Source of the DNA: G965232465 sp965232465
Lineage (GTDB): Bacteria; Pseudomonadota; Alphaproteobacteria; JAQWUY01
Assembly (NCBI GenBank): GCA_965232465.1
Contig: OZ246977.1
Location: forward strand, 2,356,001 to 2,420,000
Reading direction: 5' to 3'
Length of the DNA: 64,000 nt
Below, piece by piece: positions 21,501 through 27,404 of this stretch. The translations under genes and the position numbers were made by a program. The notes beneath the pieces are model-generated. The model was not told the DNA's origin. It saw only the letters and a program-made list of their open reading frames with translations, and made no database searches. Position 1 is the stretch's first letter, and each line of letters opens with the position of its first letter.

Positions 21501-21690
21501 ACGGATAACAAAATCTGAGGCAATAAGCGAGATTGGTGCTGGTAGAGATGTATCTTTATGGTTACGGAGAACTGCAACTGCAAACAGAGCCGTAAAGATC
21601 ACATTTACTTTTGCTGAAACAACCGATGGTAAATATGCCGCAGGGGCAGCCCCTCTTGTTACATACTGGCGGACAAGAACAGGAAGGTAA
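12592..21690 (+). CDS. Giant inverse autotransporter adhesin (intimin/invasin family, type Ve)
   Basis: A surface adhesin of 3,032 residues. A signal peptide (MHIKKSLLATASVIVLAYA) is followed by an inverse autotransporter beta-barrel domain, about residues 25-285. It carries family signatures such as NRLNLGLGYR, GVNAFFD, RFSVGAELKTAQFDMAANLY and ISVDFKLAFG. No LysM domain is seen before the barrel. The passenger is exported C-terminus-distal. Its modules are two E-type (13.45-14.23 kb), then A, B, C and D repeats up to about 21.24 kb, most ending in a KQ dipeptide, then a tip module. Start chosen at 12592 because AAGGA precedes it and the short adhesin at 50340 begins in the same way; the frame is open back to 12397 but that part is not protein-like. 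The final 450 bases are visibly more AT-rich than the repeats. The XRE gene follows on the other strand. Confidence 0.93.
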   Translation: MHIKKSLLATASVIVLAYATPVFTDDTDKVVTATGNMFIDTINKRGIFEWISGGVGYTDKTLNWDITAFSNLSETKDTVTYVQTSYNRQKSVNRLNLGLGYRKRIDTTADPLIVGVNAFFDSKDGTKDILTFKASDTFQRFSVGAELKTAQFDMAANLYRRIGNNIIDDKKVLQGWDITAKGSMPRYEQVSVGVNTYRFDGVGDTVVKGNKLIAEFTPNAMVTVRGEYDKPSGKSAQTDISVDFKLAFGKSIQDQLKSASVSGTDSVWHKRYDKVERHYDIKTAEVQEAQSAPTLGTAISSTDLATNKISGGDGTAETSAYTLQNGEQYDVEDFVGDIPDTLKTTGGVIDPTKVTVKVEQVDGDGEKGKDYELYASDGTVISLSEITADSKFTDIAGGKAATLKLTYSASGFEDRVVFVKAIAISQIGSVLSDSDKVSNTITGGDGSSQATAYTLTNAQTYDVKTFIGTVPTGVTPTVTAERVSGTSGTDFQFKNGGSDVTVGNATYTSTLEDKAGAGAAVIKLTYSAADFTDRVVYVQTNGAFAGSLTMADFVIPYAAGTATVSSADILGKLTVSGSQTQKSDWTIKSLADTDSHANLAIDSGGKSMTISGTISTKTTVTAVFEHPEYADQTKTFELSTGTGTLGGTPTGLSGKWGKTFTVDYKVKDSDTVGDVMVPFDTSADFTFSIVTGNVPSDAPSGTKATTTGILDTSKTAINASTGAIDGTALTKSGDLLVKIVRKAKGGLPELTAYENITVNKQVLGTDVTTIPTISNGGDNTWKTGNAKFDLTYSNLPGGLAANAFTWGVAKKSGAEPSGTLAIDSDGKISGATSAGTVVITLTAKGDKYSGSLTLADFAIAKQTGTDTLSMADLVISYESGDSDRTVTTAEIFGQLSVSSTGTAQTQASQWTLVSVADTDNNGDLAVTGGGKTLTISGEITTKTTVTAVLSHPAYANKTVALALSTEPWKISTGGRTGSGKWGKSYTTDYKIKSPIGGQTFKISDNDFTFSIVAAGGDDGSGKTQTTSGILDTSKTAINASTGVIDGSALTKSGTLLVKIVRKAKGSIDAVTEYQNFTVSKQDSSDHPSFAVTAGAIAWNANSQTVSYTENANKPAGISASPTYTLTASGTTAGVTSGANAITVASSDGKIGKTTKGGVVKVLVTYPANDKYETITKNIDVTVNKQAGTGALTMGAIVIPFGASDSSKPVTAAIITDKLTVPSSLGVKSDWTLTGLSKKDANSNITIDTGGKSLTISGAFTTSTTVTATFESDKYATRIADFELSTGAGTLSSGTRTGSGKWGKTFTTNYKLKTSDTVGEVSSTFNLNTDFTFSIVAPGTAITGFTSTTDGLVNGQLTGAIDGKTGAIFGNKLTKSGKLLIKIVRAARGGLPALTTYQNFDVSKQVLGTDVTTRPAVTTASSEDGKWKASGGKINLRYTLPGATTPSDYSWGVKPATSGGPSGTLTIDASGDISGATSGGTAEITITAKSDNKKYSGAIRTVDFAIKKQTVANNTLTVAPLVVTYAQGTKTVTAADILGKLSITTGSTKNDWTVQSLANTDSNTKVTVNGKTLNISGAIPTSTTITVVFESTKYTDVTKTFELSTRAVQVIDGTPTGLSGKWGKGMVTPDYKLDLTDQGQSFVKATDYTFSVVPSSDGGKGGKDATTAGIVTSGQNAIHNTKTGAIDSSKLIKSGKLLIKIVRAAKGAVAEATEYVNFDVTKQVLGTDVTTAPAVAKATGEDGKWKASGGKINLHYTLPGATTTSEYSWGVKPATSAGPSGTLTIDASGDISGATSGGTAQITITAKDNNAKYSGSMRTADFTIAKQVLASDVTTRPAVATATGEDGKWKSNTATKIALNYTLPGGTTASEYSWAIDKKSGAEPSGTLAIDQTNGHISGATSAGTAEITITAKSGNKKYSGSIRTADFTIAKQTTTDSLTMADLVISYASGDGNRTVSSAEILGQLSVSGGQTQKSEWTLVSVANTDNNGDLAVSGAGKTLTISDAITTKTTVTAVLAHPAYENKPVQFELSTEPSKISTSGRTGSGKWGKTYTTDYKLRSSVGSVNFVASDYTFSIVAAGGDDGSGKPQTTTGIVDGNDYTGAINIRTGAITGTKLTKSGTLLIKIVRAAKGTGAARVDAVTEYQNFTVSKQVLGTDVTTAAAVATATNEDGKWKADTSTKINLSYTLPGGTTASQYNWTVDKKASDAPDGTLAADGNGNISGATSAGTAEITLTAKGDNPKYSGSMRTADFAIAKQSLADSTKPTITSTNSKWKDNGGKIPLVFAGLPSGTAFGDYTWTAAGKTGDSPDTIAAGLKVESDGLTGATSGGTASITMTAKASNKKYSGNVNLADFTIAKQQSSDHTGFAVSATAIAWATASTAVSYTEANKPAGISAPTYTLIQAGTTAGTLAADGHGSVEVASADGKIAKTVRDGVVKVRLTYAANSKYEAMTRDVNVTINKQTATGTLKVTNLDIIYVSGTKTIRTADVINNLSITGGTSVKGDWTLKSLTDTDSHANLAIDSGGKSMTLSGPIGAGTTVSAVFESVKYTDTTASFEVFTSLGTLSTGTRTGSGKWGQKYSTDYKLNTADLGETFTTGASGDFTFSIVPSNNGDAGTGLTPTTAGIVAIGQTAIDSKTGDIEGTKLTKGGTLLVKIVRAAKGGLPILTEYQNFTVAKHNADDHKDFVVLASGIKWAAASTDVIYAAANPPAGIGTATYTLMNTGTTAGTLAGAVGSVAVASSNGAIAKTVRSGVVKVKVTYAANDKYEQIIRNVNVPIQRQAAPDVSGHTVTYTAAAWGNVVTPTHTGMPQVAGTDVYTPTYTRKSSTNGGSGVVNIEGIVELNGTISRTKNSGTITVTVAYPQNVRYEAATAQDVTVTVQRQSQDAKVKTGHTTWSTGRNGTPIFHGEGLISIYDALENIDGDIFTQKHVSITVEDAATGLSSGARYSNSAASITNTDYAFAFNFPASRITKSEAISEIGAGRDVSLWLRRTATANRAVKITFTFAETTDGKYAAGAAPLVTYWRTRTGR
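13441..14229 (+). repeat. Two E-type passenger modules
   Basis: Two related segments of about 130 residues start near 13,470 and 13,860. Each has ISGGDG or ITGGDG, AYTL followed by YDV-x-x-F-x-G, and a C-terminal KLTYSA-x-x-F-x-DRVV. They occur once as a pair, directly after the barrel, and are not found in the short adhesin. Confidence 0.75.
14230..21240 (+). repeat. Passenger repeat array A6 B6 C6 D4
   Basis: Order read from the translation, with approximate starts: A 14230, B 14521, C 14874, A 15180, B 15491, D 15835, A 16147, B 16447, C 16804, A 17116, B 17404, C 17758, C 18070, A 18388, B 18694, C 19048, C 19362, D 19671, A 19981, B 20278, D 20629, D 20938. A carries LTMADLVISY and LTISG-x-I, B carries GSGKWGK and DFTFSIV, C carries DGKWK and SGTL-x-I-x-x-x-G-x-ISGAT, D carries PAGIS-x-x-TYTL. 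A and B always occur as a pair. Some C copies (16.8 and 17.75 kb) are nearly identical at base level, which points to recent duplication or conversion. The modules are probably Ig-like. Confidence 0.85.
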
Positions 21691-21748
21691 CACCCCTTTT
21701 TTGATATATGCCTATATCATACAACAATATATATGGTTTATACCCCCA

Positions 21749-22198
21749 TTAGGCATTCGACATGTCCGCCATACTGCGACATAGGTTTACGATACTTTGG
21801 CGTTTCTTTTGGTCGCTAATATTATAATACACCCGTACCAATTCAAGAGTTTCCCGCTTTACCAATGGGTTGCCTTTGATTTCCGGAAGTTTTTCGTTTA
21901 AACCAGACCGTAGCCGTGGCGATTGTTTCATTACCGTTTCAGGCATTTTGTTAAAGAAATATTCGATTTCGATGTCCAAAACGGAGGCTATGTCCACCAA
22001 TCGGGAACAGGAAATACGATTCTTGCCCCGTTCATACTTTTGTACCTGTTGAAAGGTAATACCCAACATCTCCGCCAATTGGGTCTGGCTTAGCCCCAAT
22101 AAAATACGACGTTCACGTAATTTTAATCCCACATGCATATCCACAGGATTGGGAATGCCGGGACGGCCCGCAGGAATAATATTTTTTGCTTTTTCCAT
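21749..22198 (-). CDS. XRE-family transcriptional regulator (alphaproteobacterial SinR-like)
   Basis: A 149-residue DNA-binding protein. The helix-turn-helix lies at about residues 20-75, with LRERRILLGLSQTQLAEML, TFQQVQKYERGKNRIS and SRLVDIASVLDI. The pattern VDMHVG-x-K-LRERR with TFQQVQKYE is characteristic of a large alphaproteobacterial group. The C-terminal half has a conserved-looking ETLELVRVYYNIS motif that may mediate dimer contacts. It is transcribed toward the giant adhesin gene, ending 58 bp from it, so a link to adhesin expression is only a positional guess. AGGAAAAAG lies upstream of the ATG. Confidence 0.9.
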   Translation of the reverse strand: MEKAKNIIPAGRPGIPNPVDMHVGLKLRERRILLGLSQTQLAEMLGITFQQVQKYERGKNRISCSRLVDIASVLDIEIEYFFNKMPETVMKQSPRLRSGLNEKLPEIKGNPLVKRETLELVRVYYNISDQKKRQSIVNLCRSMADMSNA

Positions 22199-22430
22199 GG
22201 TTTTATATCACTTTTTCCTAATTGAATGGTTTATTTTAATAATGCAATACGCTATGTAACGATTACATTTTAATAAAACACACATATATAGCATAGCCAT
22301 AAATACCACATACACAGGAAAAAATAAGGGTTTTTGCTATTTTAAGAGTAATCTATTATAGGTAAAAATACTTATAATTGTTATACATATCCCCCAATAT
22401 ACGCCCCACATATACGCAAAAGCCGGATAT

Positions 22431-22461
22431 AAAAAAGGGCGTTATCCAAAAAACGCCCCTT
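22431..22461 (-). terminator. Rho-independent terminator of the SYLF gene
   Basis: GGGCGTT at 22437-22443 pairs with AACGCCC at 22452-22458 with an 8-base loop. Read on the minus strand, the hairpin is followed by six T residues. It lies 20-50 bases past the SYLF gene stop. Confidence 0.8.
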
Positions 22462-22481
22462 TATGTTTGTAAAATATGTGG

Positions 22482-23327
22482 TTATAAGTCGTTTAAGATT
22501 TGGCGTAATTTATCCGCCGCATCATTGGAAAACATACGGTCGTATATAATGGTTTGGGTGTTGGCGGCGGCCGCATCATAAAACGCATTATTTAATTCAG
22601 GTTTTTGTGTCAAAGATTGACCATCAAAGGACACGCCAATGGTTGCCCCCTTGTTCATAGAATATGTATGGATCGATGTGCTTAGGGAAAATGCCTGTCC
22701 ATCGCCCACTTCACCAACGGCTGCATCCAAGCCCGCTTCCACCTTAAATTGACGTTGTAACAAATTTTCCAATGCCCTTTGGCTTTGGATAACTGTGATA
22801 ATGCTGTTGGCAGAAGCCCCAAATTGTAATCCAAATCCTGCTTTGGTGGAACCGTAAAACGAGGGGTACGACCAATTATTATTGTCATTGCGTACCAACA
22901 ATACACCATTACCCCCACCAACACCGAAAAAGAAGCTGGCTTTTAATAAGGATGGAAATATAATTACCGCTTTGGCAGTGCTCAGTTTTTGCTTTAAATC
23001 TTCATAAAACACATATGCGTTGGCTTTTTGTAGCATAAAATACGCATCAGACACCAATTTGTTTGCCTGTGATGCAAATTTACGCTTATCCGCATCGGAC
23101 AATGCACTTTTTTTCGCTATCACCCGTTTTGTAGTATTTTCCCCCAATTTTTTTTCCGATGTGCCCACCACTTGTTTGTTATTCCCCCCCACTTCAGTAA
23201 TGGTGATTTCATCCAAATCAAGCACTTCTATGGTGCCTTGTTTTACATTTGCGGTCCCATAAAAAGGCACACATAACACCCATACACATATGGTGCTTTT
23301 TACTGTTTTTATAGCTGGTATTTTCAT
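22482..23327 (-). CDS. Secreted SYLF-domain (Ysc84-type) lipid-binding protein
   Basis: A 281-residue protein with an N-terminal signal peptide (TICVWVLCVPFYGTANV). The SYLF core covers about residues 90-270: AKAVIIFPSLLKASFFFGVGG, GVLLVRN, WSYPSFYGSTKAGFGLQFG and the closing IYDRMFSND region. Family members bind phosphoinositide-like lipids; the bacterial role is unknown. It is the only gene on its transcript, with its own terminator and with AGGAAAC before the ATG. Confidence 0.85.
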   Translation of the reverse strand: MKIPAIKTVKSTICVWVLCVPFYGTANVKQGTIEVLDLDEITITEVGGNNKQVVGTSEKKLGENTTKRVIAKKSALSDADKRKFASQANKLVSDAYFMLQKANAYVFYEDLKQKLSTAKAVIIFPSLLKASFFFGVGGGNGVLLVRNDNNNWSYPSFYGSTKAGFGLQFGASANSIITVIQSQRALENLLQRQFKVEAGLDAAVGEVGDGQAFSLSTSIHTYSMNKGATIGVSFDGQSLTQKPELNNAFYDAAAANTQTIIYDRMFSNDAADKLRQILNDL

Positions 23328-23488
23328 GTTGTTTCCTATGATTAATTATATAGTATCAATATCCTTGCTTTAAAATATACTCTTTTTGTGATATATTTGC
23401 AATACTATAAATACAATTCCCATAAAATAATATATAGGGTGTATTATATACTGTATTGTGGTTACATATTTTTACTTAGGGATCGAAC

Positions 23489-24151
23489 ATGGGGGATATT
23501 ATACCCATTATTGCCATTGATGGAACGGCGGGGTCTGGCAAAGGGACTTTGGCACAACACTTGGCACAACATTTACATTATGGACACTTGGACACGGGAA
23601 AGTTGTATAGGGGGATTGCGTACTTGGCAACAACCGCCCATACGGATACAACCGATGTCTGTGCCATGGTGGGATTGGTGGATAAAATTACACCGCACAT
23701 CTTGGCACATCCGGCTTTAACCAGCAACCCCATTGGCAACATGGCATCACAGGTGGTGTCGCGCATACAAGCGGTGCGGGATGCGTTATTTGAATATCAA
23801 CGCACTTTTCCCAATCGATGTGCACAAAATGGATATTTAGGGGCGGTTGTCGACGGACGGGATATTGGGTCGGTTATCTTTCCCGATGCCCCTATAAAAT
23901 TTTTTGTAACCGCCCATATACGCACCCGTGCAAAACGCAGATTTGCCGAGCTGTCCCCCCATAATCCAGACTTAAAATTTGGAGATATATTATCAGATTT
24001 ACAAACCCGTGACCATCGGGACAGCACCGCAACAGTGGGACGATTGATACAAGTCCCCAATAGTATTTTTATTGACACCACCCATAGCTCCATCGAACAC
24101 ATGGTAAAACACGCCTTATTACATGTAAAAAAACATATAAAAAGTCATTAA
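23489..24151 (+). CDS. cmk: Cytidylate kinase
   Basis: It phosphorylates CMP and dCMP to the diphosphates in nucleotide salvage. The P-loop GTAGSGKGT is at residues 12-20, followed by HLDTGKLYRG, the substrate-binding VVDGRDIGSVIFPDA segment and the lid RTRAKRRFAEL. Its 220 residues match the usual length. It precedes rpsA on the same strand, the arrangement found in many proteobacteria. The ATG at 23489 follows TAGGGATCGAAC. Confidence 0.95.
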   Translation: MGDIIPIIAIDGTAGSGKGTLAQHLAQHLHYGHLDTGKLYRGIAYLATTAHTDTTDVCAMVGLVDKITPHILAHPALTSNPIGNMASQVVSRIQAVRDALFEYQRTFPNRCAQNGYLGAVVDGRDIGSVIFPDAPIKFFVTAHIRTRAKRRFAELSPHNPDLKFGDILSDLQTRDHRDSTATVGRLIQVPNSIFIDTTHSSIEHMVKHALLHVKKHIKSH

Positions 24152-24195
24152 AATGCTTGCTTTTGTTATGATTTTCTGATAAGTGAGTACCAACA

Positions 24196-24216
24196 AACCT
24201 GCAACACCGCAGGGTT
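24196..24216 (+). promoter_or_regulatory. Small hairpin in the cmk-rpsA gap
   Basis: CCTGC at 24198-24202 pairs with GCAGG at 24209-24213 around a 6-base loop, extended by flanking AA/TT. A run of seven T residues begins about 8 bases later. It could be a weak terminator after cmk or part of an rpsA leader that binds S1 protein. The evidence does not separate the two. Confidence 0.35.
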
Positions 24217-24341
24217 GATGCGTTTTTTTGCGTGCGTACCACCGCATAAAAACGGTGTGTATATATGGTACAGACCTGCTGCACTTACCTATGTTTGTCG
24301 ATAACAAATACGCAGTATGGCAATTCGAAAGTAAAATTTTT

Positions 24342-26015
24342 ATGACAAAAGAATCATTTGCAAGCCTGTTTGAAGAAGTACAAGGTATCACCGATATTGT
24401 GGGTACCGTTGTTACAGGTACGATTATTAGATTAACCTCCGAACACGCTATTGTTGATGTGGGCTTAAAATCAGAAGGACGGGTGGCATTAAAGGAATTT
24501 GCCGTTTCCGGTACCATTCCCGAATTGAATGTGGGCGACGAAGTGTCCGTATTCGTGGAACGTATGGAGGACCGCAATGGGGAAGTAGGCATTTCACGGG
24601 AGCGGGCAAAACGGGAAGAAGCATGGGAAAAAGTTACCGAATTATTCGAAGACAAACAACAGGTCGAAGGCGTTATTTTAGGGCGTGTAAAAGGCGGTTT
24701 TACCGTGGATATTTTGGGGGCGGCGGCATTCTTGCCGGGGTCACAAGTGGATGTACGGCGGATACAGGATATGGATTCGCTTATGAACACCCCCATTACC
24801 TTTGAAATTTTAACAATGGACAAAGTACGGGGCAACATCGTTGTATCCCGCCGTTCTATTTTGGAAAAAGCATCGGAAGAAGAACGGACAAAATTGATGG
24901 AAAATATCAAAGAAGGCGATATTATCGAAGGGGTAATAAAAAATATCACAGGATATGGTGCGTTTGTCGATTTGGGCGGTATCGATGGGTTGCTGCATGT
25001 AACCGATATATCTTGGAAACGCATTTCCCATCCATCGGAAATATTGACCGTCGGGGAAAAAGTACAAGTACAAGTTATCCGCTTTCACGAGGGTACAAAA
25101 CGCATTTCATTAGGTATCAAGCAAATGGGCGAGGACCCTTGGGAAACAGCCCGCACCAAATACGCACAAGGGGAAAAATTTACCGGTAAAATTACCAACA
25201 TAGCCGATTATGGTGTGTTTGTGGAGCTGGAAGAAGGGGTGGAAGGATTGGTACATGTGTCTGAAATGTCTTGGACCAAGAAAAATGTACACCCCGGCAA
25301 AATCGTATCGATGGGTCAAGAAGTACAAGTGCAAGTATTGGAAATCAACCAAGAAAAACGCCGTATTTCCCTGGGTATCAAGCAATGCCAAGAAAACCCA
25401 TGGAGCGTAGTGAACGATACATTCGCATCAGGTACTGTGTTGGAAGGAAAAATTAAAAATATTACTGAATTTGGTATCTTTATCGGCATTACCGATGATA
25501 TTGATGGCATGGTACATATGTCGGATATTTCTTGGAAAAAATCCAACGAAGAAGCCTTAACAGAATACAAAAAAGGTATGGTTGTCAAAGCGGTTGTGCT
25601 GGGCATAGATATGGAAAAAGAACGCATCTCCTTGGGTATCAAGCAACTGACCGATAACCCATCAGTCAAAACCCGTGGTAGGGATGTATCGAAATATAAG
25701 AAAAATGATGTGGTAACCGCCACCATTGTCGATGTAAAAATTGCCGGCTTGGATGTTGTGGTGGGTGATGGCGTGCCTGGATTTATCAAAAAAGTGGAAT
25801 TGTCCGTGGAAAGATCGGAACAACGCACCGACCGTTTTGCCATTGACGAAAAAATTGATGCACTTATCACCGCTGTCCACCGTAAAGATGGACAACTGAA
25901 CCTGAGCGTAAAAGCCCTTGAACAAGCACAAGAACGGGAAGCAATGGAACAATATGGTTCCGCTGATTCCGGGGCAACACTGGGCGATATTTTGGGTAAA
26001 GCCTTAAAAAAATAA
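24342..26015 (+). CDS. rpsA: 30S ribosomal protein S1
   Basis: Ribosomal protein S1, 557 residues, the same size as the E. coli protein. It contains six S1 RNA-binding domains. The first two are more divergent (VVTGTIIRLTSEHAIVDVGL and VEGVILGRVKGGFTVDILG), the next three are canonical (GVIKNITGYGAFVDLG, GKITNIADYGVFVEL, GKIKNITEFGIFI), and the sixth is diverged. It binds mRNA and helps 30S initiation. The frame stays open to 24228, but MTKESFASLFEEVQ at 24342 is the natural S1 N-terminus, so I use that. It follows cmk by 190 bases. Confidence 0.96.
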   Translation: MTKESFASLFEEVQGITDIVGTVVTGTIIRLTSEHAIVDVGLKSEGRVALKEFAVSGTIPELNVGDEVSVFVERMEDRNGEVGISRERAKREEAWEKVTELFEDKQQVEGVILGRVKGGFTVDILGAAAFLPGSQVDVRRIQDMDSLMNTPITFEILTMDKVRGNIVVSRRSILEKASEEERTKLMENIKEGDIIEGVIKNITGYGAFVDLGGIDGLLHVTDISWKRISHPSEILTVGEKVQVQVIRFHEGTKRISLGIKQMGEDPWETARTKYAQGEKFTGKITNIADYGVFVELEEGVEGLVHVSEMSWTKKNVHPGKIVSMGQEVQVQVLEINQEKRRISLGIKQCQENPWSVVNDTFASGTVLEGKIKNITEFGIFIGITDDIDGMVHMSDISWKKSNEEALTEYKKGMVVKAVVLGIDMEKERISLGIKQLTDNPSVKTRGRDVSKYKKNDVVTATIVDVKIAGLDVVVGDGVPGFIKKVELSVERSEQRTDRFAIDEKIDALITAVHRKDGQLNLSVKALEQAQEREAMEQYGSADSGATLGDILGKALKK

Positions 26016-26176
26016 CGGCTAATCCGATATAGTATTAATACTGCGGAAAGTTTCCTTGTATGGGGGATTTTTTTGCATTTTTGTTATTGTATAATATATA
26101 CATGTATGTTATACAAAAAGGCATGTGAATGTTTTGAGATAATGGCTTTATTGTTATATCTAATTAAGCCTGAAAA

Positions 26177-26218
26177 GTATGGGGGCATATCACCCCACCC
26201 TGCAATATGCCCCCATAC
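26177..26218 (-). terminator. Strong hairpin between rpsA and the aminotransferase-like gene
   Basis: GTATGGGGGCATAT at 26177-26190 pairs perfectly (14 bp) with 26205-26218; the loop is 14 bases. Read on the minus strand it is followed by TTTTC, so it probably terminates the aminotransferase-like gene. It may also stop rpsA transcription, although the plus side has no T-run. Confidence 0.6.
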
Positions 26219-26241
26219 CCCCCCGATATCCCGAATATGGC

Positions 26242-27393
26242 TTATGTATATTCCGCACTTATATGGGCAATGGCGTCCGCACAAGCGATATAATCTTGTT
26301 CCGTATTAAATATATCCGCAGATAATCTTAATATTTTTTTATCATATATTTGTACCACCAAGGCGATAATGTTGTGCTGCATCAATTTATTGGTAATATC
26401 ATTGTGGCTAATATTACGATTTTGTAAAGGGGCGGGTAATATGACCGCCCCCGTATGTCCGACCATATTATCATCGGCAATATCGGCAACACCAAAACGA
26501 TTCGATAAATATTGTTTTGCCCATATCATTAAATCTTTGCAATATGTAAACGCCCCCTCTTGTTCATATTTTTTTCTTATTTCCAACCCTTTGGCAATGG
26601 TCAACCAAGCACTGTAATCTCTTCCCCCCGCCCAAGAAAAATTTTCCGGATATGGTTTATGGTTATATTTGCTGATAATTGTTGGGCGGATATTTTGGCT
26701 GTCTTCTTTTGCCCAAATAAAGCCGGTGCCTCTCATCGACAGCCCCCACCGGTGGCATGACCCCACATACCAATTTGCCCCCAATCGTTTGACATCTGTT
26801 TTGTGCACAGCAAACGCATTTGATCCGACAACCAACACTTGAATTCTGTGCGATTTACAATGATCGATAATCGGTTCAATGGGGACTTCCAATCCATGCG
26901 ATGCACAAATATCTTCCAAAATAACCAACCTTGTACGGGGGGTGATCACCTCAATATACGCATCGATATATTCTTGTTTTTTCAAAATGGGAAATGGGGA
27001 ATATACTTTCACCAATCTTGCCCCCCCCCGATTTGATACAAATTCTGCCACACGGCGATGGGATATATAAGCGTGCACATCAATCAGCACTTCATCCCCG
27101 GGTATCAGCATTAAGGTGCGCAAAATGGCATTCATACTGTCCGTGGTGCTGGTGGTTAGGGCAATATCTTTTGCATCTGCGTCTATTTCTTCGGCTAATG
27201 CTTGTTTGTTTTGGTGTAACAATTCGGGAAAATGCTGTTTGTAAAATAGATGTGGATTTTTTAAGGTTTTGTATTGTATGTGTTTGGCATAATCGTATAC
27301 GGTACGATGTACAACAGGTAAACTGCCATTATTAATATTGATAAAGTTTTCGTCCAATATAAAATCAGACTGTACAAATTTTCCAAACTGCAT
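26242..27393 (-). CDS. Class V aminotransferase-like protein lacking the PLP lysine
   Basis: A 383-residue protein of the isopenicillin-N-epimerase/cysteine-desulfurase fold. It has NGSLP near the start, STTDSMNAILRTL, the family motif WAGGRDYSAWL (usually WTGTRD) and CHRWGLSMRGTGFIWA. At the position of the PLP-binding lysine (normally GHKW) it has Arg215, codon at 26749-26751. The ring-nitrogen aspartate motif VDGAHA reads VVGSNA, so Asp and His are also replaced (Val189, Asn192). Unless it uses another residue, it cannot form the usual aldimine. The upstream frame extends to 27564, overlapping dsbD; the ATG at 27393 with AGGAAA before it, 11 bases from dsbD, is preferred. It is read from the same strand as dsbD. 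Confidence 0.8.
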   Translation of the reverse strand: MQFGKFVQSDFILDENFININNGSLPVVHRTVYDYAKHIQYKTLKNPHLFYKQHFPELLHQNKQALAEEIDADAKDIALTTSTTDSMNAILRTLMLIPGDEVLIDVHAYISHRRVAEFVSNRGGARLVKVYSPFPILKKQEYIDAYIEVITPRTRLVILEDICASHGLEVPIEPIIDHCKSHRIQVLVVGSNAFAVHKTDVKRLGANWYVGSCHRWGLSMRGTGFIWAKEDSQNIRPTIISKYNHKPYPENFSWAGGRDYSAWLTIAKGLEIRKKYEQEGAFTYCKDLMIWAKQYLSNRFGVADIADDNMVGHTGAVILPAPLQNRNISHNDITNKLMQHNIIALVVQIYDKKILRLSADIFNTEQDYIACADAIAHISAEYT

Positions 27394-27404
27394 GTGTATA
27401 TTTC

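Noticed and set aside
21702..21719. Hairpin TGATATA/TATATCA after the giant adhesin
   Set aside because: Only 7 AT pairs and no T-run after it on either strand, so not called a terminator.
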